Shown here piece by piece: positions 8,404 through 16,536 of a DNA stretch of 64,000 bases (position 1 is the stretch's first letter; the number at the start of each line of letters is the position of its first letter). The translations under genes and the position numbers were made by a program. The notes below the pieces were generated by a model. It saw only the letters and a program-made list of their open reading frames with translations, ran no database searches and was not told the DNA's origin. The DNA is from DASVVT01 sp036386415 (GTDB taxonomy: Bacteria; Acidobacteriota; Blastocatellia; Pyrinomonadales; Pyrinomonadaceae). Where the stretch lies: positions 89,687-153,686 of the forward strand of contig DASVVT010000064.1 in assembly GCA_036386415.1 (NCBI GenBank). Reading direction: 5' to 3'.

Positions 8404-9432
8404 TCAATAGAGATTGAAGTTGTATTCAATCATCACGTACTGCGAGACGTAGCTCCCATCTTTGACGGCGGGGATAAATCTCATATTTCTTGCTGCGGCG
8501 ACCGCGTTTTCAGTCAGACCATACGGCAAGTTGCTCATCAAGCGAATGTCCGTCACATCTCCTGAGCTGGATAACACGGCTCGCAGTGTGACCGTCCCGC
8601 TGATCTGATTTTTTCTAGCCTCTTCAGTATATCCGGGCTGCGGCTTGGTGACGATGACGGCTTTGTCCGTCACCTCTTTGGTGGTCAGCACCTTCGGTTG
8701 CTCGACCGCCTGGTTTGCCCCACGCTCGGATAATGGAGCGGGCGCTTTGGCGGTCGAAGCGGAGGCGTCCATCCTGGGAAGCTCAGTTATCTCCTGGCCT
8801 TTGGTCTTTCCGTCGAGCGTCAGAGATGAGAGAAAGCGATTGACAGACGGACTATCTATCTTGTCGCTCACGACCTCGAAGATGTAGGCGTGGTCTTTCG
8901 CCAGATAGAATTGGACGATACCGCCAATGCTCCTTGTCATGCCCGCTTTGACTCGATACTGCTTACCTTTGAAACCGTTGAGAGTCACATCCCGCTCGAA
9001 GGCCGCGTTGGGACGAAAAATCGGGTACTCTTGAAACTCATTGATAAAGACCTCAAGCGATTCTTGGCGCTTTGGATTATCGAGTGAGAGAACAATGTAC
9101 ACCGTTCCTTCAGCATAGGCTGTATATAACCATCCCCCTTTACGCTTCTCAAACATCTTCGGCGGCCTTGATACGGAAAACCTCATCGGGAGTGCGGGCA
9201 GCAGCGCCGAGAACTCTTCACCGCCGGGGCTATATCTTTCCCAGGTGACAGCCGGTTCGGCTTTGTCTGCGGAAACGTTTTTACCTGCTGCCCCTTGCGC
9301 CGTCGGCATCCCGCTTCGATCCCAGATCGGCGGCGATTGCCCCTGCACGGTCACGACGAAGCATGTAATACAGACGAGACATGCAAGAGATACGATCAGG
9401 CGATTGGTCGGAGAGCACACGTACATAAACAT
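8404..9432 (-). CDS. TonB C-terminal-domain protein (energy transducer TonB-like)
   Basis: 342 residues. An N-terminal hydrophobic segment (about 12-30, ending VQGQ) acts as a signal peptide or anchor. Residues about 60-205 are a globular region (FSALLPALPMRFSVSRP ... FLSSLTLDG) that I do not recognise. After a low-complexity linker, residues about 250-340 are a TonB_C domain: KPQPGYTEEARKNQISGTV, then LRAVLSSSGDVTDIR and a final beta-strand region. TonB_C domains contact the TonB box of outer-membrane transporters. The classical proline-rich spacer is absent, so it may be a paralogue rather than the main TonB. It lies 6 bp after hutF on the same strand, so co-transcription is possible. Confidence 0.85.
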   Translation of the reverse strand: MFMYVCSPTNRLIVSLACLVCITCFVVTVQGQSPPIWDRSGMPTAQGAAGKNVSADKAEPAVTWERYSPGGEEFSALLPALPMRFSVSRPPKMFEKRKGGWLYTAYAEGTVYIVLSLDNPKRQESLEVFINEFQEYPIFRPNAAFERDVTLNGFKGKQYRVKAGMTRSIGGIVQFYLAKDHAYIFEVVSDKIDSPSVNRFLSSLTLDGKTKGQEITELPRMDASASTAKAPAPLSERGANQAVEQPKVLTTKEVTDKAVIVTKPQPGYTEEARKNQISGTVTLRAVLSSSGDVTDIRLMSNLPYGLTENAVAAARNMRFIPAVKDGSYVSQYVMIEYNFNLY

Positions 9433-9438
9433 TTCATC

Positions 9439-10863
9439 TTATCCCCATAATCTACTTTGAAGCGCATTGAACCGCTCGACAATCTCGGATTGCGCGCGAT
9501 GCCGTCCCTCTTCTACTACGACGCGGCCTCCGATGAAGACTTCGCGCACGGCTGTGCGTGCGAGCGAAAAGACGAGACAGGCGAGCAGATCATCCGTTGA
9601 TGCTCCGGCGATTGAAGGGTCTTTGAGATCGATGGTGAAAAAATCTGCCGGGTTGTCCGGCTCAAGCGTACCGACAGGAGCGCCTATGCTCTGTGCGCCG
9701 TAGAGGGTCGCGCAGGTGAAGAGACGCGAGGCGAGCGCCCAAGGAGCGGGTGCTGAAGAATCCAACGCTTGAGCAGCCAGGACATTGCGCTCAAGACGCT
9801 GTAGGCGCAGGTGATATTCAAGCTCGCGTGCGTCCTCCAACAAATCTATCTGCGTGTGGCTGTCCGTGCCAAGCGAGAGCCGCACGCCCGCTTCCAGCAA
9901 TGCATCTGCGGGCACGATGCCGTCGCCGAGGTTTCGCTCCGTCGTCGGGCAGGCGCAGATGCAGGCGCTCGCGCGGGCGAGTAACTGTATCTCTTCGGGC
10001 GTGATGTGGATGCCGTGGACGCCTGTGAAGCGCCTGTTGAGCAGTCCCTCATGGGCGAGAAGCGCGACGGGCGTGCGACCGTGCTCCTCTATGCAGGCTG
10101 CGACCTCTGCGGGCTGCTCTGCGACGTGCATGTGAACGGGCAGCTCATGCTGGTTGGCGTAGTCGGCCACTTCTCGCAGGTAGCCGAGCGGCACGGCGCG
10201 CACGCTGTGCGGCGCAACTCCAACCCACGCCGCTTGCGCGTCTTCCGCACGGACAAGGTCTGCCTTCAACTTCTCCACATTCTGTAAATAGTTCTCCGCC
10301 TCCGCCTCTATGAAACGGGATTGCCTGGCGTTCGGCTCCACACGGTAACCGGAGCGAGCATAGGCCACGCGCAGCAGAGCAATGCGAAGTCCCACATCGC
10401 GCGCGGCGCGCACCACTTCCTTCGCCATCAGGTTCGGGTCATCGTAGGGCTCTCCGTCAGGCGCGCGATGAACGTAGTGAAACTCACCGACGGCTGTTAT
10501 CCCGACAAGGGCCATCTCTAAAAAAGCCATGCGCGAGGCGTCGTAAATATCTTCAGGCGAGAGGCGTTTGGCGGCGCTGTACATCATCTCGCGCCAGGTC
10601 CAGAAAGTGTCGCCGGACTTGCCTGCGCGCTGCTCCGTACGCCCGCGTATGACGCGCTGGAAGGCGTGCGAGTGTGCATTGACGAGGCCGGGCAGAAGAG
10701 CGCGCCCTTTGAGATGCACAACTCTACAGCCCTCGATCTCGCCCGCGCGCGCAATCCGCGTGATACGTCCCCTCTCGTCACACACAAGCGCCAGCCCGCG
10801 CTCGAAGCGTTCGCCCGTGTAAACGAGGTCAGGCAGGAATACTATCTTACCAGTTTCAATCAT
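9439..10863 (-). CDS. hutF: formimidoylglutamate deiminase (HutF-like amidohydrolase)
   Basis: 474 residues, the usual HutF length. HutF deiminates N-formimidoyl-L-glutamate to N-formylglutamate in the five-step histidine degradation route. Amidohydrolase motifs: NAHSHAFQR (63-71; metal ligands His64 and His66), GEFHYVHR, HMHVAEQ (third His), PTTERNLGDGI and LGTDSHTQIDL (metal Asp). The combination of FHYVHR and TERNLGDGI is characteristic of HutF rather than of guanine or chlorohydrolase enzymes. No other hut genes are in the window, so its pathway role is inferred from family alone. Confidence 0.87.
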   Translation of the reverse strand: MIETGKIVFLPDLVYTGERFERGLALVCDERGRITRIARAGEIEGCRVVHLKGRALLPGLVNAHSHAFQRVIRGRTEQRAGKSGDTFWTWREMMYSAAKRLSPEDIYDASRMAFLEMALVGITAVGEFHYVHRAPDGEPYDDPNLMAKEVVRAARDVGLRIALLRVAYARSGYRVEPNARQSRFIEAEAENYLQNVEKLKADLVRAEDAQAAWVGVAPHSVRAVPLGYLREVADYANQHELPVHMHVAEQPAEVAACIEEHGRTPVALLAHEGLLNRRFTGVHGIHITPEEIQLLARASACICACPTTERNLGDGIVPADALLEAGVRLSLGTDSHTQIDLLEDARELEYHLRLQRLERNVLAAQALDSSAPAPWALASRLFTCATLYGAQSIGAPVGTLEPDNPADFFTIDLKDPSIAGASTDDLLACLVFSLARTAVREVFIGGRVVVEEGRHRAQSEIVERFNALQSRLWG

Positions 10864-10868
10864 TCATC

Positions 10869-10961
10869 CCCTTTGCGACCTTTGCGATTACCTTTGCGTC
10901 CTTTGCGGTTAAACCTCTGCTCTAAACGCAAAGGACGCAAAGGTAATCGCAAAGGTCGCAG
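10869..10961. repeat. CGCAAAGG-family palindrome, copy 1
   Basis: Two arms in diverging order: CCTTTGCGACCTTTGCG ... CGGTTAAA (10869-10913), then TAAACGCAAAGGACGCAAAGG ... (10922-10961). The arms are nearly complementary over about 38 bp. It lies between the DUF885 gene and hutF, both on the minus strand, just upstream of the hutF start. Confidence 0.85.
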
Positions 10962-10999
10962 AAGAACTCATCTTTGCTCAGGAAGCAAGCTTGTCACCG

Positions 11000-12790
11000 C
11001 TATCGAGGTGGTCGCTTGCTTCTTTCGATCCATTCACTCACGTTTCGTTCGAGCACGTCGAGGGGCACGGCTCCGGAGAGCAGCACGACATCATGGAACT
11101 CGCGCAGGTCGAAGCGTGCTCCAAGCTCGCGAGAGGCGCGCTCGCGCAGCTCCTTGATCTTCAGTTGCCCGATCTTGTAGGCGAGCGCCTGGCCGGGGTC
11201 GGAGATATAGCGGTCGATCTCGTTGACGATGTCCTGCTCGCTCTTCGCCGCGTTGTCGAGGAAGAAGTCTATGGCGCGCTGGCGATCCCAGTTCATGTTG
11301 TGCATGCCTGTATCGACGACCAGGCGGACGGCACGCCACATCTCGTAGGTGAGCTGGCCGAACTTCGCGTAAGGGTCTTCATAGAGACCCATGTCGTCGC
11401 CCAAAGATTCGGCGTACAGTCCCCAGCCCTCTATGAAGGCCGTGTAGCCGCCGTAGCGACGGAAGTTTGGCATCTCGCCCAGCTCGAAGGCGAGCGCGAT
11501 CTGTAGATGGTGGCCGGGCACGGATTCGTGAAGCGAGAGCGCCATCATCTCGTATTTGGGACGCGATTCAGGCTTGTACAGATTGACGAAGTAGGTTCCG
11601 GCGCGCGAGCCGTCGGCTGCCGGTTGACGATAGTAGGCGGTGGTCGTGTCGGGCGCTATCGCCGCCGGAATCGGATCGACGCCGTAGGGCATGCGCGGCA
11701 ATGTCTTGAAGACTTTGACCAGCTTCGGGTCGATAGATTTCGACATCGCCTGGTAAGCCTCGTACAGCTCTTCGGGCGTCTGGTAGTAGAAACGCTTGTC
11801 TGTGCGCAGGAATTTGAAGAACTCTTGAAGAGTGCCCTTGAAGCCGACTCTGTCCATCACGGACTGCATCTCGGCGCGTATGCGTTTGACTTCACTCAAC
11901 CCTTTCTCATGAATCTCTTCCGGGGTCAGATTGGTCGTCGTGTTGCGGCGCGCGAGGAAGGCATACATCTCTTTGCCCTGTGGCATCTCGGACGCGCCAA
12001 CCCTATCGTAAGAGGCGGGCAGGTAATCATGGACGAAGAACTCCTTGAACTTTTGATAAGCGGGAACGACATTTGAAGTGATCGCCTCGCGCGCAGCCTT
12101 CGTCAGTCGCTCGCGCTCTGCCGGTGGGATGCTGTCGGGAAAACTCTGGAAAGGTTTGTAGAAGAGGCTCGCCTGCGGGTCAGCCGTAATCTGTTTTTCT
12201 ATCTGCAAGGGTACACGTTGCATGACGACTTTCGGCCACATGATGCGCTCCTTTATCCCCGTGCGCATCAGCTCAATCGTCTGATCCATGTAGGCGGGAA
12301 AGGCACGCAGGCGCGCGACCCAGTCCTCGTAATCTTTGACGGTCTCGAAACGCAGCGCCGTCGATAGATCGTAGGCCGTCTGGATGCCCTCACGCTGGTT
12401 GAGCGGCAGGAGATACAAACGATACTTGAAAGCTTCGACCGTCTCTTCATACTCACGCTTGAAGAGATCGTAGTTCAGTTGATCCTGCCGCGAGAGCGTG
12501 GCGCGATTGATACGAGACAGACGTGCGAGCGTTTCCACATAATGCTCCTGGCGCTTTCGAATGGCGTCGAGCGTCATGTCCGGCCAGCGGTCGTTCCAGC
12601 GCCGGTCGCCAAGCTGCGACGCGTCGGTCGGAAACTCCCGCATCCTGTAGTCCCATTCCGTTGTGAACAGTTGGTGAAGCTCGCGTGCCGCATCATTTGA
12701 GGCGCTCTCCTGAGCTTCAACGGGCATGGGCGGAAGACTGAGGGACACGATTAAGAACGTTAAGAGAAATGAGAAGACGAGGCGCATCAA
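11000..12790 (-). CDS. DUF885 family secreted metallo-hydrolase
   Basis: 596 residues, normal for DUF885. A signal peptide covers residues 1-26 (FSFLLTFLIVSLSLPPMPVEAQ). The family is a gluzincin-like fold related to M3/M32-type peptidases. The expected zinc motif appears as HESVPGHHLQ at about 415-425, where the HExxxxHH spacing is the DUF885 hallmark, followed by FIEGWGLYAESLG with the downstream Glu ligand. Start ATG has a strong AGGAGG site. It is probably a periplasmic or exported peptidase; the substrate is unknown. Related Acidobacteria genomes carry many copies, but only this one is in the window. Confidence 0.88.
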   Translation of the reverse strand: MMRLVFSFLLTFLIVSLSLPPMPVEAQESASNDAARELHQLFTTEWDYRMREFPTDASQLGDRRWNDRWPDMTLDAIRKRQEHYVETLARLSRINRATLSRQDQLNYDLFKREYEETVEAFKYRLYLLPLNQREGIQTAYDLSTALRFETVKDYEDWVARLRAFPAYMDQTIELMRTGIKERIMWPKVVMQRVPLQIEKQITADPQASLFYKPFQSFPDSIPPAERERLTKAAREAITSNVVPAYQKFKEFFVHDYLPASYDRVGASEMPQGKEMYAFLARRNTTTNLTPEEIHEKGLSEVKRIRAEMQSVMDRVGFKGTLQEFFKFLRTDKRFYYQTPEELYEAYQAMSKSIDPKLVKVFKTLPRMPYGVDPIPAAIAPDTTTAYYRQPAADGSRAGTYFVNLYKPESRPKYEMMALSLHESVPGHHLQIALAFELGEMPNFRRYGGYTAFIEGWGLYAESLGDDMGLYEDPYAKFGQLTYEMWRAVRLVVDTGMHNMNWDRQRAIDFFLDNAAKSEQDIVNEIDRYISDPGQALAYKIGQLKIKELRERASRELGARFDLREFHDVVLLSGAVPLDVLERNVSEWIERSKRPPR

Positions 12791-12929
12791 AACCTCCGTA
12801 AGACGCTTTTCTTGATCTGCGTTTTAAATCAAGCCGTCAATATAACATGGCCGCGCGGCTGGCTGACGGTCAAGCTTTCGTGAGAATTTGGTGAGCACCG
12901 TGAAGCCTTCGCCGGGCATCTAATCCCCC

Positions 12930-13889
12930 GTGAATATCAAACCCGCAGACCTGAAAATATATGCACGTTTTGCGCGCCAGCACGCGCGCCGCTTTCTCTC
13001 GGAGCGAGTACATGAAAGGCGCACGCCCATCCCGACGGCTCCGCACAAACCCGTCCCGGCAAGCTGGAGCGATGACCGGCTGACAGTCGCCTGGCTCGGC
13101 CATGCCACGGTGCTGATGAACTTTTACGGCACGTGGCTTTTGACCGACCCGGCGCTGCGCTCTCATATCGGCGTCCAGTTGGCGGGCGCAATCACCATCG
13201 GCCCGCGCCGCTTAGTCCACCCCGCCCTCTCAATCTCGGAGCTTCCGCCCCTTGATGGCGTGCTCGTGTCTCACGCGCACATGGATCACTGCGACCTGGG
13301 CACGCTCCGGCGTCTACCGCGCCGCACGCGCGCAGTTGTGCAGCGCGGCAACCGCGATCTCGTGCGCCGCTTCCGTGAGGTGCAAGACCTCGCGTGGGGC
13401 GAGTCCGTAGAGATCGACGGGGCGCGCATAGAATCTATAGAGGTCAATCACTGGGGCGCGCGACGGCTGACGGACAGGCATCGCGGCTACGGCGGATTCT
13501 TAATCACCAAGCGGGGGCGCGCGATTGTCTTCGGCGGCGATACCGCGTACACCAACGCTTTCGCCAGGCTACGGAGCCGCCAGCGGGTAGACCTCGCCAT
13601 CCTCCCCATAGGCGCTTACGACCCTTACGTCTACGCGCACGCCAACCCGGAACAGGCATGGGCGATGCGGCGCGAGATGAACGCGACCTACATGCTGCCG
13701 ATGCACCATTCGACGTTTCGCCTGAGCCGCGAGCCCGTCAAAGAGCCGATCACGCGACTGTACGCCGCCGCCGGAGACGAACAATGGCGTATCGCGCTGA
13801 GCGAGCCCGGACAGACGTGGACGCTGCCCGAAGAGGGTGAGGGGCAGTCCTCTCCATCACGCTTGCAAGAGTTAGTCGGGTTGATCTAA
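12930..13889 (+). CDS. MBL-fold metallo-hydrolase (UlaG / NAPE-PLD-like)
   Basis: 319 residues with no signal peptide. Metallo-beta-lactamase motifs: WLGHATVLMN (start of the fold), SHAHMDHCD at about 114-122 (HxHxDH zinc ligands), VNHWGAR (third His region), FGGDTAYT (bridging Asp) and PMHHSTFR (last His). The GHATVL entry and the HWGAR/MHHSTF pair resemble the UlaG and NAPE-hydrolysing phospholipase D group rather than RNase Z or beta-lactamase. The start is chosen by the MNIKPADL reading with divergent upstream DNA shared with the DUF885 gene. Substrate unknown; phosphodiesterase chemistry is inferred. Confidence 0.83.
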   Translation: MNIKPADLKIYARFARQHARRFLSERVHERRTPIPTAPHKPVPASWSDDRLTVAWLGHATVLMNFYGTWLLTDPALRSHIGVQLAGAITIGPRRLVHPALSISELPPLDGVLVSHAHMDHCDLGTLRRLPRRTRAVVQRGNRDLVRRFREVQDLAWGESVEIDGARIESIEVNHWGARRLTDRHRGYGGFLITKRGRAIVFGGDTAYTNAFARLRSRQRVDLAILPIGAYDPYVYAHANPEQAWAMRREMNATYMLPMHHSTFRLSREPVKEPITRLYAAAGDEQWRIALSEPGQTWTLPEEGEGQSSPSRLQELVGLI

Positions 13890-13923
13890 AGCAGGTTGCG
13901 AATGAGTGAAAGGCCAGAGAACG

Positions 13924-14022
13924 TCTAAACGCAAAGGGCGCAAAGGGAGACGCGCAAAGGTCGCAGAGAGGGTTTCCCTTTGCGCCCTTTGCGTCTTCTA
14001 CTTTGCGCCCTTGCGTTTAAAT
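13924..14022. repeat. CGCAAAGG-family palindrome, copy 2
   Basis: Converging arms: CTAAACGCAAAGGGCGCAAAGG at the left and CTTTGCGCCCTTGCGTTTAAA at the right, with internal CGCAAAGG/CCTTTGCG words. It lies between two convergent genes and could serve as a bidirectional terminator. Confidence 0.85.
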
Positions 14023-14041
14023 GCTCTCACTTTCCTTTCGC

Positions 14042-15583
14042 TCAGTCTTCGATGATCGCGCCCATCTGCACGACCTCGAAGTCCGAGCCTTTGATCGCGC
14101 CCAGCGTGTGCAACTCGTCATCGTCCCACCGCGGGTCTGGCGCGCCACTTAAGTACCAGCTTGAGCCGTTATCGGCGAGGATCATCCCGTATTTTTTCAG
14201 TGCCCTGAGGATCACCTGCATCGGGGGTGAGAAGCCGGAGATGTCGAAGGAAGCCTTCAAACGCACGCGCATGCCCATCGGTGGCAGGTTCGGATTTGTG
14301 TCGTCGCTGGCGAAGTGGCGCGCAGGGAAGACGTAAGCCCGGCGCGTGAAGTCCGCTGTGAAGCGCAGTGCGTGCTTGATCTCCTTCTGCTCGAAGACCT
14401 CGTCGTAACGCACGAGGCCGGGGAAGATGGGCAGCCCCGCCGCGTCCGCAGAAGTCCAGCCCGCAGGACGCAGCGCATTAGAGTTCAAATCAAAGATCGC
14501 GCCACTGGCCGCACGCCAGCTCGCGCCGCCAGTGACGGGGTAAGCCGAGAACAACTCGTAGAGCATCCAGTTATCGCGGTCAATGACGATCACGTGGCGG
14601 TCGCCTGTCCCGCTCGCCCCGCCTTCGATGGGAGCATTCGATGGAACGGGATAGGGCCCCGGGTCGCTCTCGTTACCATAGGGAGTGAACTGGACGGCGA
14701 CGGGTTGCTGCGTGCCGGAGACGACTATGTAGGGGATGCCGTTCGGCGCGCCCGCCCAGACCGTCCCGAAATCAGGGTGGACGCCAACGTTGCTGCCGAT
14801 GCTGGCGATGAGGTTGTCGGAATTCGGGTCAACCGACATCTGCGAGATATCCTCGTTCCAGGGATTATCAGTGGGGAAGACGCGTTTGCCGTGCAGGCTC
14901 GCGCCAGCGCCGAGGTCCGGGACGGGCGCAGTTGCGTCGCTGCCTGTAAAGCTCGTCGCAGTGCTCGCCGGATAGTTGGCGCTCAGATTCGTAAAGCTAC
15001 GGCTCGCCGGACTAAAGGTGTAACCCGTCTTCGCAGGCTTGATGGTGTAGTTTCTCCCGGCGGGTAAGTTGGAAAAGAGGTAGCTGCCGTCAGCGGGCGT
15101 ATTGACGGTGCGCGGCGCAAACCCTGCGGGCGTCGGGCTCGAAAGCGTCACGCTCACGCCGCTTATGCCGCTGGTCGAGCCTGCGAGAGTCACGCGACCG
15201 CGTATGCCGTACGTCTTAAGAGCCGCGCTGAAGTTCTGTAGCGTCTGATTCGCGCTCAGGCTCGTATACGTGCGGCTGGCGGGCGTGAAAGCGTAGTTAA
15301 TCTTGGTGGGTATGAGCTTGTAGGTGCGGCCTGCCGGAAGACCTGTGAAAGAGTAGTTGCCCGTGCTCGTCGTTGTCACACGACGCGGCGTAAAGCCTGC
15401 TGGCGTTGGGCTCGAAAGCGTCAGCGTCACGCCGCCCGCGCCAGCCGTGCCAAGCTTGACCTGACCGCTGATGTTGTAGGTCGAGGCGGCTGCGGCATGT
15501 GGCACAGGCTGCGCCTGAGCGCACAGCCCCGTTGAGATAATCAACAAAATTGCAGGGAGAAATTTTCTCATAAACGTTATCAT
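14042..15583 (-). CDS. secreted protein with two carboxypeptidase-regulatory-like repeats
   Basis: 513 residues. A signal peptide ends near residue 24 (LCAQAQ). Two tandem beta-sandwich repeats of about 90 residues follow (about 36-122 and 123-212); both carry VTLSSPTPAGF and the sequence YxFxNLPAGRxYxxxPxKxxYxFxPASR. They are close copies, showing recent internal duplication. The C-terminal about 290 residues (from HGKRVFPTDNPWNEDISQM) form a separate domain with WxxxSGAIFDLNSNALRPAGW; it has many aromatic residues and looks like a carbohydrate- or cell-surface-binding module, but I cannot name it. Exported location is clear; function is not. Confidence 0.78.
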   Translation of the reverse strand: MITFMRKFLPAILLIISTGLCAQAQPVPHAAAASTYNISGQVKLGTAGAGGVTLTLSSPTPAGFTPRRVTTTSTGNYSFTGLPAGRTYKLIPTKINYAFTPASRTYTSLSANQTLQNFSAALKTYGIRGRVTLAGSTSGISGVSVTLSSPTPAGFAPRTVNTPADGSYLFSNLPAGRNYTIKPAKTGYTFSPASRSFTNLSANYPASTATSFTGSDATAPVPDLGAGASLHGKRVFPTDNPWNEDISQMSVDPNSDNLIASIGSNVGVHPDFGTVWAGAPNGIPYIVVSGTQQPVAVQFTPYGNESDPGPYPVPSNAPIEGGASGTGDRHVIVIDRDNWMLYELFSAYPVTGGASWRAASGAIFDLNSNALRPAGWTSADAAGLPIFPGLVRYDEVFEQKEIKHALRFTADFTRRAYVFPARHFASDDTNPNLPPMGMRVRLKASFDISGFSPPMQVILRALKKYGMILADNGSSWYLSGAPDPRWDDDELHTLGAIKGSDFEVVQMGAIIED

Positions 15584-16002
15584 TCCCGACTCTGTTCAGT
15601 CTCTCGTGAGCGCCCGGGAAACGGTCTGCGGCCATAAAGCGCTGGGCTACATGAGCCGCTGAAAGCGACCTTGCGATGAAAGGCTCATCTTCAGCACGCC
15701 GGTACAGAAATCGTCGCACGGCTCGCGCTCGAGTATCATTGGTCTATAGATTGAGGTCTAGGGCAGGCACATCTTCCGAGGGGCTCGTGTGCAAGATCAT
15801 GGTAGACGAAATCGTGAGCGAGAGTCAAAATAAATTTTGCAGCCATCGCAAAATATTATTGCAGGTTGAGGTGGGAATCGAGTAAAGATTCATCGCGAGA
15901 GGAGCACACCAAGGATGACCGAAACCTTTAGCTTTCCTCCGTGCTCCTCTACGCGATGCGGCGTTGGGGAGCATTTCCTTCTGTGAGAGGTGAGCGTAAG
16001 CT
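15584..16002. other. intergenic region with a hairpin
   Basis: No convincing gene. At about 15892-15958 there is a hairpin whose arms read ATCGCGAGAGGAGCAC and GTGCTCCTCTACGCGAT around a 35-base loop, another palindrome type not matching the other families. A 69-codon open frame at 15676-15885 lacks coding character and a ribosome site. Confidence 0.5.
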
Positions 16003-16272
16003 ATGGGGGCATTGGATGAAGTAGCGAAAGAGCTTCTCGGCAGAGTCCTCAATCGAACGGGGGAGCATAGAGACCTGTATTGCAAACGCTGCCGGAGCTT
16101 TACAGATCATATCTCGATCAGTCACGCCAGATTCAAAGAGGACTTGTTCAGGTCGAGGCCGGAAAAGGCGCTCATCTGGATCACAGGAAAGTTGAACGAC
16201 CTGAATCCCATCACGAACCTGCTGGGGCGTCCATTTAAATGCACAAAATGCGAGAAAGAGAAACTAGATTGA
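16003..16272 (+). CDS. small zinc-ribbon-like protein
   Basis: 89 residues. Two CxxC knuckles (CKRC near residue 28 and CTKC near residue 82) frame a hydrophobic/amphipathic middle (ALIWITGKLNDLNPITNLLG). This is the arrangement of a small zinc ribbon. A GTGAGCG-rich ribosome-binding region precedes the ATG. I do not recognise a family, and codon use looks like the neighbours, so it is probably real but uncharacterised. Confidence 0.6.
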   Translation: MGALDEVAKELLGRVLNRTGEHRDLYCKRCRSFTDHISISHARFKEDLFRSRPEKALIWITGKLNDLNPITNLLGRPFKCTKCEKEKLD

Positions 16273-16357
16273 GCTCGCGCATTTGATGATCGAATCTGCT
16301 TCGATTATGCTGTCCGTGGCTCCCCCTTTCACAAAAGAACAGTCAGCCGGATCATTA

Positions 16358-16524
16358 AGAGCGTGTCTAAAAAGAGGAGTAGAGTCATGCAGTGAAGAGA
16401 GATCTAAACGCAAAGGACGCAAAGGAGGAAGACGCTGGAGGTGCGCACAGAGGATAATCCTTTGCGCCCTTTGCGATGCACTTTGCGTCCTCTGCGTTTA
16501 AACACCCCTTTTTAGACACGCTCT
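16358..16524. mobile_element. MITE-like element enclosing a CGCAAAGG palindrome (copy 3)
   Basis: A 20-bp terminal inverted repeat, AGAGCGTGTCTAAAAAGAGG (16358-16377) and its complement with one mismatch (16505-16524), encloses CGCAAAGG-family arms at 16403-16502. The ends are flanked by TAA on both sides (TTAAGAGCG ... CGCTCTAAGG), a possible TAA/TTA target duplication. There is no ORF. This is the only one of the eleven family copies with an obvious transposon-type border. Confidence 0.7.
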
Positions 16525-16536
16525 AAGGATATCATC

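Noticed and set aside
15676..15885. 69-codon plus-strand frame in the 15.6-16.0 kb gap
   Set aside because: No ribosome site, no coding bias and no motif.
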